Assembly (NCBI RefSeq): GCF_013200955.2
Contig: NZ_CP053697.2
Coordinates: forward strand, 1,364,001-1,428,000
DNA length: 64,000 bases
From: Pseudomonas campi
GTDB lineage: Bacteria; Pseudomonadota; Gammaproteobacteria; Pseudomonadales; Pseudomonadaceae
Direction of reading: 5' to 3'
Of this stretch, positions 1 through 8,635 are shown one piece after another (the first letter of the stretch is position 1; the number at the start of each line of letters is the position of its first letter). The translations under genes were made by a program, and so were the position numbers. The notes below the pieces were generated by a model that saw nothing but the letters and a program-made list of their open reading frames with translations, was not told where the DNA came from and searched no databases.

Positions 1-190
1 CGAAAAGACCACGCAGGGCGTGACGCAGTCCTGGCAGGACGAACATCCCATGGTGGCGGTAAGTTTTGCCGAGCTGCAAAAGCTGCTGGAACCCTATTTT
101 GCAGTGCAGGTGTTTGAGCATGACTACGCGCGGATCGCGTCTTGGGATGGCCAATCCGGCAACGCTATTTTCGTGTGTGTAAAGCTTTAA
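1..190 (+). CDS. C-terminal fragment of an unidentified protein, possibly a SAM methyltransferase
   Basis: An open frame enters from the left edge and ends at TAA 188-190, giving about 62 residues. The tail reads PYFAVQVFEHDYARIASWD and ends FVCVKL. A hydrophobic beta-strand ending in a basic residue is the usual close of class I SAM-dependent methyltransferases, but no SAM-binding motif lies inside the window, so the family is an inference. Codon use is typical of the genome. The next gene is on the opposite strand and converges on this one, leaving only 33 bp between the stops. Confidence 0.55.
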   Translation, partial: EKTTQGVTQSWQDEHPMVAVSFAELQKLLEPYFAVQVFEHDYARIASWDGQSGNAIFVCVKL

Positions 191-223
191 CCGTAGAGCT
201 CGTGGCTCAGTGCGTTGTGTGCA

Positions 224-574
224 TCACAGGTCAAAGATGTAGCCCAGTGCGGCGGCGGTCATGGCCAAGGCTGAGGCGATGATGGCCGGTTTCGATGTGA
301 GTAGTTTTAAAATCCCCTGAGTATGTTTGTTGCGTATTTCCCGTAGTTCACTGGCGGCCTCGGGCGCTATGTCGTTCAGAAAATAGCGGCTGCTGTATAT
401 GAGGTACCGACCCTGCTTGAGTTCGCTGGGCTGAAGGCAGCTGATAGAGAATATCTCCTCGCCTTCCGGGCCGAATCCGCTGGGAAAAACATAAGAATCC
501 AGGCCATGCCTTCGCAGCGCTGAATTCAGGTAGGCGGCGAGGTTTTTGTCTTTGAAGTCGAGCAGTGTGTACAT
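224..574 (-). CDS. Small hypothetical protein with C-terminal membrane helix
   Basis: A 116-residue protein of unknown function. The N-terminal 90 residues are soluble, mixed alpha/beta in character (opening MYTLLDFKDKNLAAYLNSAL), and a single hydrophobic stretch at about residues 95-114 would anchor the C-terminus in the membrane, with only two residues beyond it. The start ATG at 574 has no strong Shine-Dalgarno sequence. GC content here is a little lower than in the rest of the window, as it is for the adjacent peptidase gene, so both may be accessory. No family is recognised with confidence. Confidence 0.6.
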   Translation of the reverse strand: MYTLLDFKDKNLAAYLNSALRRHGLDSYVFPSGFGPEGEEIFSISCLQPSELKQGRYLIYSSRYFLNDIAPEAASELREIRNKHTQGILKLLTSKPAIIASALAMTAAALGYIFDL

Positions 575-650
575 GGTTTCATACAGGCTGATTCAGTGAG
601 CGGATACGGCATACGCTGCCGACTAAATGCTAGGTGCAATTGCTACGCTG

Positions 651-1562
651 TTAGAAGCTGTCTGCGACCCCGGCCAGTTTCATACCTCTTTGTGGGATAA
701 AGGGCGTTCCGTTCTGATCTACAAATCTAAAGGGTATTGAGGCGGTCGTTAAGCCGGCATTTTTGCGTACTACAAAATGCAAGTGCGGGCCCGTTGAATA
801 CCCCGACGAGCCGGAGCGCGCCAGTATGTCGCCCACTTTAACTTTGTCGCCGGGCTGGACTTTGGCGCTGCCCAGCAACAGGTGGGCATATACGGCGTAG
901 GTGCCATCGTCATGCAGGATTTGTATATAGTTGGCCTTGTCGAGGAAGTACCCCGTCTTGCCGCTCATGTGGTAGTCATCTTTGGTCCAGATGACCGTCC
1001 CTTCTCTGGCAGCGCTGATATAGGTGCCAACAGGCATGGCGATGTCGACCGCGTAAAGGTTGGCTGCATCGGTATGGGAAAACGCACCCTTGAAAGACTG
1101 GGTTATTTTATGCGTCGTCCGCGATGATACGGGTGACTTATATAAGTAATTGACTTCTTGGGTCGCGGGATCACCCAGTTGCCAACCATAACGAAAGGGC
1201 GGAATGTCGGCGCGACTTTTATGGATTATTTCTTGTTTGGTACTGGGCGCGATATAGGTGTGGGTGCCAGACTCAAAAGCTGAAGAGAGTACTCGGAATT
1301 CAACGGGCGCATGAAAGGGGTTGTCGGCTATCAGGTAATGCCAGCCATCTTGCTGCTGTGTGTATATTCTCGGCTTGGGCAGCGATTTTTTAGTTTCTTT
1401 ATAGTCTAGGCTTTCTACTTCTGCTGTCTCTGCAGGGCGTTTATCGCTAAAGACCCACTTGCCATTACTATCCTTGTATTTATACATTTCCTGGCTGAAA
1501 GAAGTGCAGGATAATAATGCCGCCAGCAAGAAGCTGGTAAGTTGTAATGCGCTTATGTTCAC
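651..1562 (-). CDS. Secreted M23 family metallopeptidase with N-terminal DUF4124 domain
   Basis: A 303-residue exported protein. Residues 1-23 form a signal peptide ending near SFSQ. Residues 24-60 match the DUF4124 pattern (MYKYKDSNGKWVFSDKRP). The C-terminal half is an M23/LytM-type zinc peptidase: a metal-binding His and Asp (in SHTDAANLYAVDIAMPVG) and the closing HLH motif (GPHLHFVV) are present, so it is probably active on peptidoglycan cross-links in the periplasm. The start is GTG at 1562, chosen because AGGGA sits 8 bases upstream and the signal peptide begins at once. It stands alone, divergent from nothing nearby. Confidence 0.85.
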   Translation of the reverse strand: MNISALQLTSFLLAALLSCTSFSQEMYKYKDSNGKWVFSDKRPAETAEVESLDYKETKKSLPKPRIYTQQQDGWHYLIADNPFHAPVEFRVLSSAFESGTHTYIAPSTKQEIIHKSRADIPPFRYGWQLGDPATQEVNYLYKSPVSSRTTHKITQSFKGAFSHTDAANLYAVDIAMPVGTYISAAREGTVIWTKDDYHMSGKTGYFLDKANYIQILHDDGTYAVYAHLLLGSAKVQPGDKVKVGDILARSGSSGYSTGPHLHFVVRKNAGLTTASIPFRFVDQNGTPFIPQRGMKLAGVADSF

Positions 1563-1794
1563 CGCGAATTTCCCTGGTTGTTGTCAGGCGACATAACGGC
1601 CGTTTTTAAACGTGACGGCTATGTGGCGCAATCTTCCTTGTGGTCTGTAAAGGCCTTGCCTGCTTCGATAGCGTTCGCTGAGTCATGCGATCGGGACGGC
1701 AAGTCCAGGCCACCGACTGGCTCGGTGGCTGGGTTTGGACGCTACCGTTTTGTCTTGGCCCTGTCCATGTCGCGGCGCCCGCTGCGGCGCGTGG

Positions 1795-2715
1795 TCAGTT
1801 GCGCGCGGCGCTGACGCCTTCCAGGGTGGAGAAGGAGGTGTCCTTGGCGGTGAGCAGGAAGTCGCGCATAAAGGGGGCGTCGAGCATGTCGGCACGGATG
1901 CCGGCGTAGAGGGTGGCGAACAGGCCCTTGTCGCCCAGGCGCTTGGCCGTGACATAGTCCCGCGAGCTGTATTCGTGCAGCGCCCAGTTGGGCAGGCCGC
2001 ACACGCCGCGGCCGCTGGCCACCAGCTGCATCATCATCACCGTGAGTTCCGAGGTGCGCACCTGCGCCGGTTCGACGTCGGCCGGTTCGAGGAAGCGGGT
2101 GAAGATGTCCAGGCGGTCGCGCTCCACCGGATAGGTGATGAGGATTTCCTTGGCCAGGTCTTCGGGAACTATGTAGGGCTTGCCGGCCAGCGGGTGCTGG
2201 TTGCCCACGGCGAGCATGGCCTCGTAGGTGAACAGCGGCACGTAAGTGATGCCAGCCAGTTCCACCGGGTCGGACGTCACCACCAGGTCAAGGTCGCCTC
2301 GGGCCAGGGCCGGTAGCGGGGCGAAGGAGAAACCGGAGGCCAGGTCCAGCTCGACCTCCGGCCAGGCGTCGCGGAACTGGTCGATGGTCGGCATCAGCCA
2401 CTGGAAGCAGCTGTGGCATTCGATGGCCATGTGCAGACGCCCGGCGGTGCCACCGGCCAGGCGCGTGAGGTCGCGTTCGGCGGCGCGCATCTGCGGCAGC
2501 AGGCTGTCGGCCAGTTGCAGCAGGCGCAGGCCGGCGCTGGTGAAGCGCACCGGCTTGGTCTTGCGGATGAACAGCGACAGTCCGAGCTGGCTCTCCAGCT
2601 CCTTGAACTGGTGCGACAGCGCCGACTGGGTCAGGTGCAGGCGCTCGGCGGCTTCCACCAGGCTGTCGGCCTCGCGCAGGGCGTGCAGGGTTTTCAGGTG
2701 GCGGATTTCCAGCAT
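1795..2715 (-). CDS. metR: LysR-type regulator MetR
   Basis: A 306-residue LysR-family activator, the length of E. coli MetR. The N-terminal winged helix-turn-helix is clear (LEIRHLKTLHALREADSLVE, then LTQSALSHQFKELE), followed by an effector-binding domain that in MetR senses homocysteine. It is transcribed away from metE, the classic arrangement in which MetR binds the shared intergenic region and activates metE. The ATG at 2715 is chosen over an upstream start at 2838 because the LysR domain begins directly after it and the upstream extension is encoded by a repeat element. Confidence 0.92.
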   Translation of the reverse strand: MLEIRHLKTLHALREADSLVEAAERLHLTQSALSHQFKELESQLGLSLFIRKTKPVRFTSAGLRLLQLADSLLPQMRAAERDLTRLAGGTAGRLHMAIECHSCFQWLMPTIDQFRDAWPEVELDLASGFSFAPLPALARGDLDLVVTSDPVELAGITYVPLFTYEAMLAVGNQHPLAGKPYIVPEDLAKEILITYPVERDRLDIFTRFLEPADVEPAQVRTSELTVMMMQLVASGRGVCGLPNWALHEYSSRDYVTAKRLGDKGLFATLYAGIRADMLDAPFMRDFLLTAKDTSFSTLEGVSAARN

Positions 2716-2727
2716 GGCGGCCTCGCG

Positions 2728-2813
2728 ATGTAGGGTGGATGACGCTCTGTGCATCCACCACTTGGGCTGTGCGGGTTGCTGGTGGATAAGCGGAGCGTTA
2801 TCCACCCTACGAT
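2728..2813. repeat. Inverted pair of GGGTGGAT...ATCCACCC dispersed repeats
   Basis: Two arms of about 30 bp lie head to head between metR and metE. The left arm starts TAGGGTGGATGACGCTCTG and the right arm, read on the minus strand, starts TAGGGTGGATAACGCTCCG. Each arm is itself an imperfect palindrome, as in REP doublets of Pseudomonas. Related single copies occur at 49731-49756 and 51613-51643. Confidence 0.75.
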
Positions 2814-2849
2814 GATGGTGAGTAAAACTGTTGATCATCGCGAATATGT

Positions 2850-2862
2850 TGAGTTTGTCTCA
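2850..2862. promoter_or_regulatory. Probable MetR-binding palindrome upstream of metE
   Basis: TGAG-N5-CTCA (TGAGTTTGTCTCA) is a perfect interrupted palindrome close to the MetR consensus TGAA-N5-TTCA. It lies 52 bp before the metE start in the divergent metR-metE region, which is where MetR is known to act. The family rule is established; binding here is inferred. Confidence 0.55.
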
Positions 2863-2914
2863 TGTGCGGTCGGGTGTCGAGAATGGTGCCACTGACGAAC
2901 AAGGAGATAGACCC

Positions 2915-5236
2915 ATGGCACTGGCCCATAACCTCGGCTTCCCCCGCATTGGCCGCGACCGCGAACTGAAGAAAGCCCTCGAGGCCCACTGGCAGGGCGA
3001 ACTGGACGAAGCCGGCCTGCGCGCCGTCGGCCGCCAGCTGCGCGCCGCCCACTGGCAGCTACAGAAAGACGCCGGCATCGAGCTGCTGCCGGTCGGCGAC
3101 TTCGCCTGGTATGACCAGGTGCTCAGCCATTCGCTGGCCTTCGGCGTGATCCCCGCGCGCTTTCGTCCGCACGGCGGCAAACCGACCCTGGATACCCTGT
3201 TCGCCATGGCGCGGGGCGCTTCCGCGAACCCGCGCAGCCCGAACGCCTGCTGCGGCGGTGCCCATGCCCAGCCCGCGTCTGCCCAAGAGCTGACCAAGTG
3301 GTTCGATACCAACTACCACTACCTGGTCCCCGAATTCAGTGCCGACCAGCAGTTCGAGCTGAGCTGGGAGCAGCTGTTCGAGGAAGTCGAGGAGGGCAAG
3401 GCCCTGGGCCACAACCTCAAGCCGGTGCTGATCGGCCCACTGACCTACCTGTGGCTGGGCAAGGCCAAGGGCAGCGAGTTCAACAAACTCGACCTGCTCG
3501 AGCGACTGCTGCCGGTCTATGGCGAAATCCTCCAGCGTCTGGCGGCCCAGGGCGTGGAGTGGGTGCAGATCGACGAGCCGATCCTCGCCCTCGACCTGCC
3601 GCAGGACTGGAAGAATGCCTTCGAGCGTGCCTACAACATCCTCCAGCGCGAGCCGGGCAAGAAGCTGATCGCCACCTATTTCGCCGGCCTGGAAGACAAC
3701 CTCGGCCTGGCCGCCGGGCTGCCGGTGGATGGCCTGCATATCGACCTGGTGCGCGCGCCGGAACAGTTCCCTGCGATCCTCGACCGCCTGCCGGCCTACA
3801 AGGTGCTGTCGCTCGGTGTGGTCAACGGGCGCAATGTCTGGCGCACGGATCTGCAGCAGGCCTTGGAGGTGTTGCAGCAGGCCCATGAGCGCCTGGGCAG
3901 CCGCCTGTGGCTGGCGCCGAGCTGTTCGCTGCTGCACAGCCCGGTCGACCTGGGGCGCGAGGACCAGCTGGATGCAGAGCTGAAGAGCTGGCTGGCGTTT
4001 GCCGTGCAGAAGTGCGCGGAAGTCGCGCTGCTGGCCGCCGCGCTGAATGACCCGCAGGATGCCCGGGTGCAGACGGCTCTGGCGCAGAGCCGTGCGGTGC
4101 AGGCCAGCCGCGCGCAATCGCCGCGTATTCACAAACCGGCGGTGCAGGCACGGTTGGCCGCTATCACTCCGGCCGACAGCCAGCGTCGGTCGCCGTTCGC
4201 CGTGCGCATCGAGCAGCAGCGTGCGCGTCTGCAACTGCCGGCGTTTCCCACCACCACCATTGGTTCCTTTCCGCAGACCTCGGCGATCCGTCTGGCGCGC
4301 CAGGCGTTCAAGGCCGGCAAGCTATCGGCGGTCGAGTACACCGAGGCCATGCACAGCGAGATCCGCCATGCCGTCACCGTGCAGGAGCAGCTCGGCCTGG
4401 ACGTGCTGGTGCATGGCGAGGCCGAGCGCAACGATATGGTCGAGTACTTCGCCGAGCAGCTGGATGGCTACGCCTTCACCCGCTTCGGCTGGGTGCAGAG
4501 CTACGGTTCGCGCTGCGTCAAGCCGGCGATCATCTATGGCGACCTGAGCCGCCCACAGCCGATGACGGTGGCGTGGAGTAGCTATGCGCAAAGCCTCACC
4601 GACAAAGTGATGAAGGGCATGCTTACCGGCCCGGTGACCATGCTGATGTGGTCCTTCCCGCGCGACGATATCTCCCGCGAACAGCAGGCACGGCAGTTGG
4701 CGCTGGCGATTCGTGACGAGGTGGTGGACCTGGAAGCCGCCGAGATCAAGGTCATCCAGATCGACGAAGCCGCCTTCCGCGAAGGGCTGCCGCTGCGCCA
4801 GGCACAATGGCAGGGGTACTTGAACTGGGCGACCGAGTCCTTCCGCCTGTGTGCCAGTGGCGTGCGCGACGAAACGCAGATCCACACGCACATGTGCTAC
4901 AGCGAGTTCAACGACGTGATCGAGTCCATCGCGGCGATGGATGCCGACGTGATCACCATCGAGACGTCGCGCTCGGACATGGAGTTATTGCAGGCGTTCG
5001 AAGTTTTCGCCTACCCCAACGAGATCGGTCCGGGGGTGTACGACATCCATTCGCCACGGGTGCCGGATAGCGCCGAGATGCTGCGCCTGCTGCGCAAGGC
5101 CGCACAGCGTGTGCCGGTCGAGCGGCTGTGGGTCAACCCGGACTGCGGCCTGAAGACCCGCGCCTGGCCGGAGACCGAAGCGGCGCTGGTGAACATGGTG
5201 GCGGCGGCGCGGCAGTTGCGGGCGGAGCTGGCTTGA
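2915..5236 (+). CDS. metE: Cobalamin-independent methionine synthase MetE
   Basis: A 773-residue enzyme that transfers a methyl group from 5-methyltetrahydropteroyl-triglutamate to homocysteine in the cytosol. Both TIM-barrel halves are present: the N-terminal folate-side half ([18 protein letters not shown]) and the C-terminal zinc half. The zinc ligands are visible in THMCYSEF (His and Cys), TIETSRSD (Glu) and NPDCGLKTR (Cys). The ATG at 2915 has AAGGAG nine bases upstream. It is about 20 residues longer than the E. coli protein, partly through a Cys-rich loop near residues 100-125 that sits where other MetE proteins have a short Ala-rich linker. Divergent from metR. Confidence 0.97.
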   Translation: MALAHNLGFPRIGRDRELKKALEAHWQGELDEAGLRAVGRQLRAAHWQLQKDAGIELLPVGDFAWYDQVLSHSLAFGVIPARFRPHGGKPTLDTLFAMARGASANPRSPNACCGGAHAQPASAQELTKWFDTNYHYLVPEFSADQQFELSWEQLFEEVEEGKALGHNLKPVLIGPLTYLWLGKAKGSEFNKLDLLERLLPVYGEILQRLAAQGVEWVQIDEPILALDLPQDWKNAFERAYNILQREPGKKLIATYFAGLEDNLGLAAGLPVDGLHIDLVRAPEQFPAILDRLPAYKVLSLGVVNGRNVWRTDLQQALEVLQQAHERLGSRLWLAPSCSLLHSPVDLGREDQLDAELKSWLAFAVQKCAEVALLAAALNDPQDARVQTALAQSRAVQASRAQSPRIHKPAVQARLAAITPADSQRRSPFAVRIEQQRARLQLPAFPTTTIGSFPQTSAIRLARQAFKAGKLSAVEYTEAMHSEIRHAVTVQEQLGLDVLVHGEAERNDMVEYFAEQLDGYAFTRFGWVQSYGSRCVKPAIIYGDLSRPQPMTVAWSSYAQSLTDKVMKGMLTGPVTMLMWSFPRDDISREQQARQLALAIRDEVVDLEAAEIKVIQIDEAAFREGLPLRQAQWQGYLNWATESFRLCASGVRDETQIHTHMCYSEFNDVIESIAAMDADVITIETSRSDMELLQAFEVFAYPNEIGPGVYDIHSPRVPDSAEMLRLLRKAAQRVPVERLWVNPDCGLKTRAWPETEAALVNMVAAARQLRAELA

Positions 5237-5270
5237 TCTTGGGTTGCTCGGCAAGGGCGTTTCTGCGCAA

Positions 5271-5506
5271 CCCTCTCCCCCGGCCCCTCTCCCATAAATG
5301 GGAGAGGGGAGCTGTGCTGCGACTTGGTGCAAGTCGGTTGGGTTCTGCGTTGCGAGAGGTGGGATCCCCGGATTACATTCAGGCTATGGACTCTGGTTCT
5401 TGGTAGCCCGGATGTAATCCGGGAGCGGCCTATCAGGTCTCAGCGGATTTTATCCGGGTCACGGACTGCTCCCTCTCCCATTTATGGGAGAGGGTTGGGG
5501 AGAGGG
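5271..5506. repeat. Cluster of two dispersed repeat families downstream of metE
   Basis: The gap between metE and pcpS holds an inverted pair of the CCCTCTCCC...GGGAGAGGG family (5271-5310 and 5471-5506, each with a hairpin CCCAT/ATGGG centre) flanking an inverted pair of the GTAGCCCGGATGTAATCCGGG family (degenerate arm 5366-5387 and intact arm 5403-5423). No gene is seen. The hairpins could act as terminators or mRNA stabilisers between these convergent genes. Confidence 0.85.
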
Positions 5507-5519
5507 TGCTTTTGACGGG

Positions 5520-6224
5520 CTACGCAGCTACCCCAAGCAAACTCAGCAAATAGCCATCGAACTCGGCGAACTGGCCATCCAGCTCGCTGCCAGTCGGCCA
5601 GTCGCTGTTCAGGTTGATCAGCAGGCGCAGTCGTGCGCGGCCATCCTCGCTCCAGTGCAACAGCTCGGCGTCGTGGAAGTAGAAGCGCTGGCGCACCAGC
5701 GGATAGAGCGCCTTGAACAGGCTCTCCTTGAGGGAAAAGGTCAGGGTCACCAGGCGGGCGAAGGCCTCGGGCTGCAGTCCGCTGGCGCGCTCCAGCTCGG
5801 CCGGGGTGAGGATCTCGCCGGCCAGCTTGGCGGCGCGGGTGGCGCTGAGCTGTTGCTCCACATCCAGGCCAAGGCCTTGCCAGTCGCGGGCGTGGGCCAC
5901 CAGTGCAGCGGCCTGGCCGGCGCCGTGGGTGATGGAGCCGACCACGCCGAGCGGCCACTGCGGCGCGCCATCCTCACCGCGCTCCGGCACGCTGGGTTTG
6001 CCGTGCAGCTGGCGTAGTGCCTCGCGGGCACACAGGCGCCCGGCCAGGTATTCGCCCTGGCGCTTGGCCACCCCGTTGACCGCGGCAATGCCGCAGCGCT
6101 GAAAATCCTCGGCGTGCAGTTGCGCGGGGTCGAACTGCGCGCGCACCAGTTGCGCCCCCGGCAATTCGAGGGGGGCGGGCCAGGCGGAGGGCAGCAGGCT
6201 GCAGAAAGGTGGCAAGTGATTCAT
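5520..6224 (-). CDS. pcpS: 4'-phosphopantetheinyl transferase (PcpS/EntD type)
   Basis: A 234-residue PPTase that moves phosphopantetheine from CoA to acyl, peptidyl and aryl carrier proteins. Motifs of the EntD/PcpS class are clear: GVVGSITHGAG, LGLDVEQQL (Mg-binding Asp and Glu) and FSLKESLFKALYP. Pseudomonads usually carry one broad PPTase that serves both fatty acid and siderophore synthesis, and the neighbour dienelactone hydrolase is the same as at the P. aeruginosa pcpS locus. The ATG at 6224 is chosen because it gives the family length; the longer frame to 6371 overlaps the structured RNA region on the other strand. Confidence 0.92.
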   Translation of the reverse strand: MNHLPPFCSLLPSAWPAPLELPGAQLVRAQFDPAQLHAEDFQRCGIAAVNGVAKRQGEYLAGRLCAREALRQLHGKPSVPERGEDGAPQWPLGVVGSITHGAGQAAALVAHARDWQGLGLDVEQQLSATRAAKLAGEILTPAELERASGLQPEAFARLVTLTFSLKESLFKALYPLVRQRFYFHDAELLHWSEDGRARLRLLINLNSDWPTGSELDGQFAEFDGYLLSLLGVAA

Positions 6225-6290
6225 GCCGGCATTCTGCCGTGCAGCGCAGGGACGGGCCAGCCGTTTACATTTCTTTGCACAGGCGTAACG

Positions 6291-6319
6291 AAGCGCTACA
6301 GAGCAAGCGCTTGTTTTTT
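6291..6319 (+). terminator. Terminator-like hairpin on the plus strand
   Basis: AAGCGCT (6291-6297) pairs with AGCGCTT (6306-6312) and is followed by GTTTTTT. It reads as an intrinsic terminator for plus-strand transcripts although both flanking genes are on the minus strand. It lies just before the candidate small RNA and might end an antisense transcript or be part of its control region. Confidence 0.4.
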
Positions 6320-6442
6320 GCCAATATGGGACATGCGTTCCAAGTGAGCGCTGGTGAGGTTGTAGCCACATCCGGCAATTTGCCGCTGTGGATTTACTCT
6401 ACTGAGTGAGTGCGGGAGCCCGGCAGGGCTCCCGTTTTTTTT
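6320..6442 (+). ncRNA. Candidate structured small RNA between pcpS and the dienelactone hydrolase gene
   Basis: About 120 nt on the plus strand ending in a strong intrinsic terminator. Inside it is a second stable hairpin at about 6366-6391 (CCACA..CGGCAA pairing with TTGCCG..TGTGG). No open frame of useful length is present, and both neighbours are on the opposite strand, so the terminator has no protein gene to serve. The 5' end and promoter are not clear; CTACAG near 6296 resembles a sigmaS-type -10, which would start it about 15 nt earlier. The RNA is not one I recognise (no RsmY/Z-type GGA repeats). Confidence 0.5.
6413..6442 (+). terminator. Intrinsic terminator, plus strand
   Basis: A 9-bp stem CGGGAGCCC/GGGCTCCCG with a GGCA loop is followed by eight T residues on the plus strand. 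On the minus strand there is no T-run after the stem, so it does not serve the minus-strand hydrolase gene ending at 6448. Confidence 0.8.
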
Positions 6443-6447
6443 GCCAG

Positions 6448-7233
6448 CTATTTGGCAAATACGTCTTGGAACAGCGCCTGCATATCGGCCCAGGAGCGCT
6501 CGTCGGCTGCTTTCTGGTAGCCGAGGTCGAGGCCGTGGCCTTTGTGCGCATCGGCATCCGGGTTGCTGAAACCGTGCTTGGCGCCGGGCAGTTCGACGAA
6601 GCGGTAGTCGGCGCCGGCCTTGTCCATTTCCGTCTTGAAGTCACTGATCTGCTGCGGCGTGATGAAGCTGTCGGCGGCGCCATGTTCGACCAGCACCTTG
6701 GCCTTGACGCTGCCTGGCATGGCCGGGGTGGCGGTGGCCAGCGCGCCGTGGAAACTGACCACCGCGGCCAGCGGCACGCCCTGGCGAGCCATGTCCAGCA
6801 CCACCTTGCCGCCGAAGCAGTAGCCGATCGCGGCCAGGCGTGCCGGGTCGGTCTGCGGCTGGGCCTTGAGCAGTTCCAGGCCCGCGTTGAAGCGTTCCTT
6901 GGCCGCCTCGCTGCTGGCCATGGCGGCGCTCATGAAGGCCTTGGCATCGTCCGGGTGCTGGGTGTTCTTGCCACCGCCATACATGTCGATGGCCAGGGCG
7001 CTGTAGCCGAGGGCGGCGAGGTCGCGGGCGCGGCGCTTGGCGTAGTCGTTGAGGCCCCACCACTCATGCACCACGACCACACCGGGGCGTGCGCCGGCAA
7101 TGGCGTCGTCCCAGGCCAGGTAGCCGATCAGCTGGGTGCCATCGGGGCCGGTATAGGGCATCTCGCGGGTCTGGATGGCAGCCTGGGTGAAGGCGCTGCA
7201 GAACAGTAAAAGACTCAGCAGAAGAGGGCGCAT
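6448..7233 (-). CDS. Exported dienelactone hydrolase family protein
   Basis: A 261-residue alpha/beta hydrolase with a signal peptide of about 18 residues (RPLLLSLLLFCSAFTQA), so a periplasmic enzyme. The family's nucleophile motif GYCFGG places Cys139 at the nucleophile elbow, with VVVVHEWWGLN forming the oxyanion region and a His in AKHGFSN completing the triad with an Asp. The natural substrate is unknown; the related cytosolic enzymes open dienelactones in chlorocatechol breakdown, but no such genes are nearby. The ATG at 7233 has GGAG upstream. Confidence 0.85.
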   Translation of the reverse strand: MRPLLLSLLLFCSAFTQAAIQTREMPYTGPDGTQLIGYLAWDDAIAGARPGVVVVHEWWGLNDYAKRRARDLAALGYSALAIDMYGGGKNTQHPDDAKAFMSAAMASSEAAKERFNAGLELLKAQPQTDPARLAAIGYCFGGKVVLDMARQGVPLAAVVSFHGALATATPAMPGSVKAKVLVEHGAADSFITPQQISDFKTEMDKAGADYRFVELPGAKHGFSNPDADAHKGHGLDLGYQKAADERSWADMQALFQDVFAK

Positions 7234-7376
7234 GGCAGAAGTCTCCAGAGGTGGGCGAAGCGCTCAGTCTGGCCCAGCTTGCCGTGTCCGGAAAGCTGAC
7301 CAGGCGAATCCGTGCGCCGGGTCGGCTCTGCCGCAGACCTTGTTCAGGACGATCCGGCGGGGGATCGCTCGCATCC

Positions 7377-8009
7377 TCAAGCCTTGGGCGGGGTGATGCC
7401 CATCGATACATAGATGCTGGTGAAGCGGTCCATGCCCATTTCCGCTGGCTTGACCCATTCCACCGGCACATACAGCAGGCCGCCGCCGACCGGTACGGGC
7501 GCGGTCGGCACCAGGATGGCGTGGTAGGCGCGGCCGTTGATCTCGATGGGCTGCGGGTTGGGCAGCAGGGCCAGCACCGCCGTGCCGTCGCCGCCGAAGA
7601 AGCACCAGACCGGACGCATGGCCGCCAGGTCGGCGCCTTCCTGCTGGTCGAGCAGGCCGACGAAGCGATCGGCCAGGCCATACAGGTTGCCGAGCAGCGG
7701 GATGCGCCGCAGGGTGCGGTCGAACAGGCGGCGCAACGGGCCCTTGAGGCCGAGCTGCACGGCCAGGCCGAGCGGATAGAGCGCCACCAGTAGCGCCAGG
7801 GTGCCCAGCAACCAGGCCAGCAATGGACTGCTGACGAAGGGCTGGCCCAGCCCGGCGAACAGTTTGCCGACAAAGCTGGTGGGGCCGATCAGTTGGTTGA
7901 GCAGGCTCACCAGCCAGCCCAGCAGGGCCAGGCTCAGGGCCAGTGGCAACAGCGCCAGCAGGCCGGCCAGCCAGGTGGTGAGAAGCGAATTGAAGCTGCG
8001 TTTGAACAT
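7377..8009 (-). CDS. DUF502 family membrane protein
   Basis: A 210-residue inner membrane protein of the DUF502 family. Two hydrophobic segments lie in the first 90 residues (LTTWLAGLLALLPLALSLAL and LAWLLGTLALLVALYPLGL), followed by a soluble beta-rich domain with the family pattern PNPQPIEINGR and GGGLLYVPVEWV. The function is unknown; plant homologues are linked to membrane trafficking. The ATG at 8009 starts MFKRSFNSLL, which matches the usual family opening; an in-frame upstream ATG adds only a linker. Confidence 0.85.
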   Translation of the reverse strand: MFKRSFNSLLTTWLAGLLALLPLALSLALLGWLVSLLNQLIGPTSFVGKLFAGLGQPFVSSPLLAWLLGTLALLVALYPLGLAVQLGLKGPLRRLFDRTLRRIPLLGNLYGLADRFVGLLDQQEGADLAAMRPVWCFFGGDGTAVLALLPNPQPIEINGRAYHAILVPTAPVPVGGGLLYVPVEWVKPAEMGMDRFTSIYVSMGITPPKA

Positions 8010-8113
8010 GGGAGCGTCCGCTGGGCTGGCCTCGAATGGCGGCGCCAAGGCTAGTGCAAAGCCCGGGCGCTGCCTACCCGCTGCTGCCGGCAGTCAGGCA
8101 GATGGCACAGACC

Positions 8114-8365
8114 CTAGCGCTTGCCCATCGAGCGGCGAGTCCCGGGTGGGGCGGCGCCGATCTTCTTTTCGTGCGCGGACTTGTTGCCCTTCTGGTGCCA
8201 GGGCTGGTTATCGCCCTTGCCCGGCGCGAAGGTGGCCGGCGCGAAGGGGAAGCTGAAGGCCGGAATCACCGGCTTGCCGGTTGGTTCGGCTGGGCTGTCG
8301 GCGTCGAGCGTTGCTTCGCTCTGAGTGACAGCGGTGGCTTGGTCAGGCGAGGGTTTGGAAGTCAT
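8114..8365 (-). CDS. Small conserved hypothetical protein, basic C-terminus
   Basis: An 83-residue hydrophilic protein with no signal peptide or membrane helix. The acidic, Pro/Ala-rich N-terminal half is followed by a basic tail carrying the pattern NQPWHQKGNKSAHEKK and ending RRSMGKR. That tail is familiar from small uncharacterised Pseudomonas proteins, suggesting a nucleic-acid or ribosome contact, but this is inference. Coding-like codon use supports it over the two overlapping plus-strand frames. Confidence 0.7.
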   Translation of the reverse strand: MTSKPSPDQATAVTQSEATLDADSPAEPTGKPVIPAFSFPFAPATFAPGKGDNQPWHQKGNKSAHEKKIGAAPPGTRRSMGKR

Positions 8366-8464
8366 GACGGTTCACGGCGAGCCAGAGGGGGAGGGGGCGG
8401 GAGTATACCTGGCCGGCAGGTCCCAGTCGGCTAAAGCCGATGTCAGGCCGGTTGCGATGTTGGC

Positions 8465-8635
8465 TCAGGACTCCAGCTGCAGCGACTCTGCTGGACAGCG
8501 GGCCTCTTCGTCGGCCAGCTGGCGTCGCAGCCATTGCTCGGCCAGGGTGTACCAGCTGTTGCCGCTGGGCGCCCGTGCAACGCTTGCCGACCTTAGCCAA
8601 TTTTTTGCAGCCCACACAAACAACTGGCTGGCGCG
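8465..8635 (-). CDS. Possible small ORF or gene remnant (56 codons, no ATG)
   Basis: The stretch between the DUF502-side genes and the next binding protein contains a minus-strand frame with strong coding-type third positions over its last 38 codons (APSGNSWYTLAEQWLRRQLA...). The frame is open from an in-frame TGA at 8636-8638 to TGA 8465-8467 but has no ATG; GTG (8617) or TTG (8623) would be the only starts and neither has a Shine-Dalgarno sequence. A frame opening with ATG at 8639 (MTRQPVVCVGCKK) runs into the same region one base out of phase, so a frameshifted gene is also possible. Confidence 0.3.
   Translation of the reverse strand, partial: RASQLFVWAAKNWLRSASVARAPSGNSWYTLAEQWLRRQLADEEARCPAESLQLES

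Noticed and set aside
2716-2914. Cobalamin riboswitch before metE
   Set aside because: The leader is too short and lacks the B12-box; only the MetR-type palindrome and repeats are seen.
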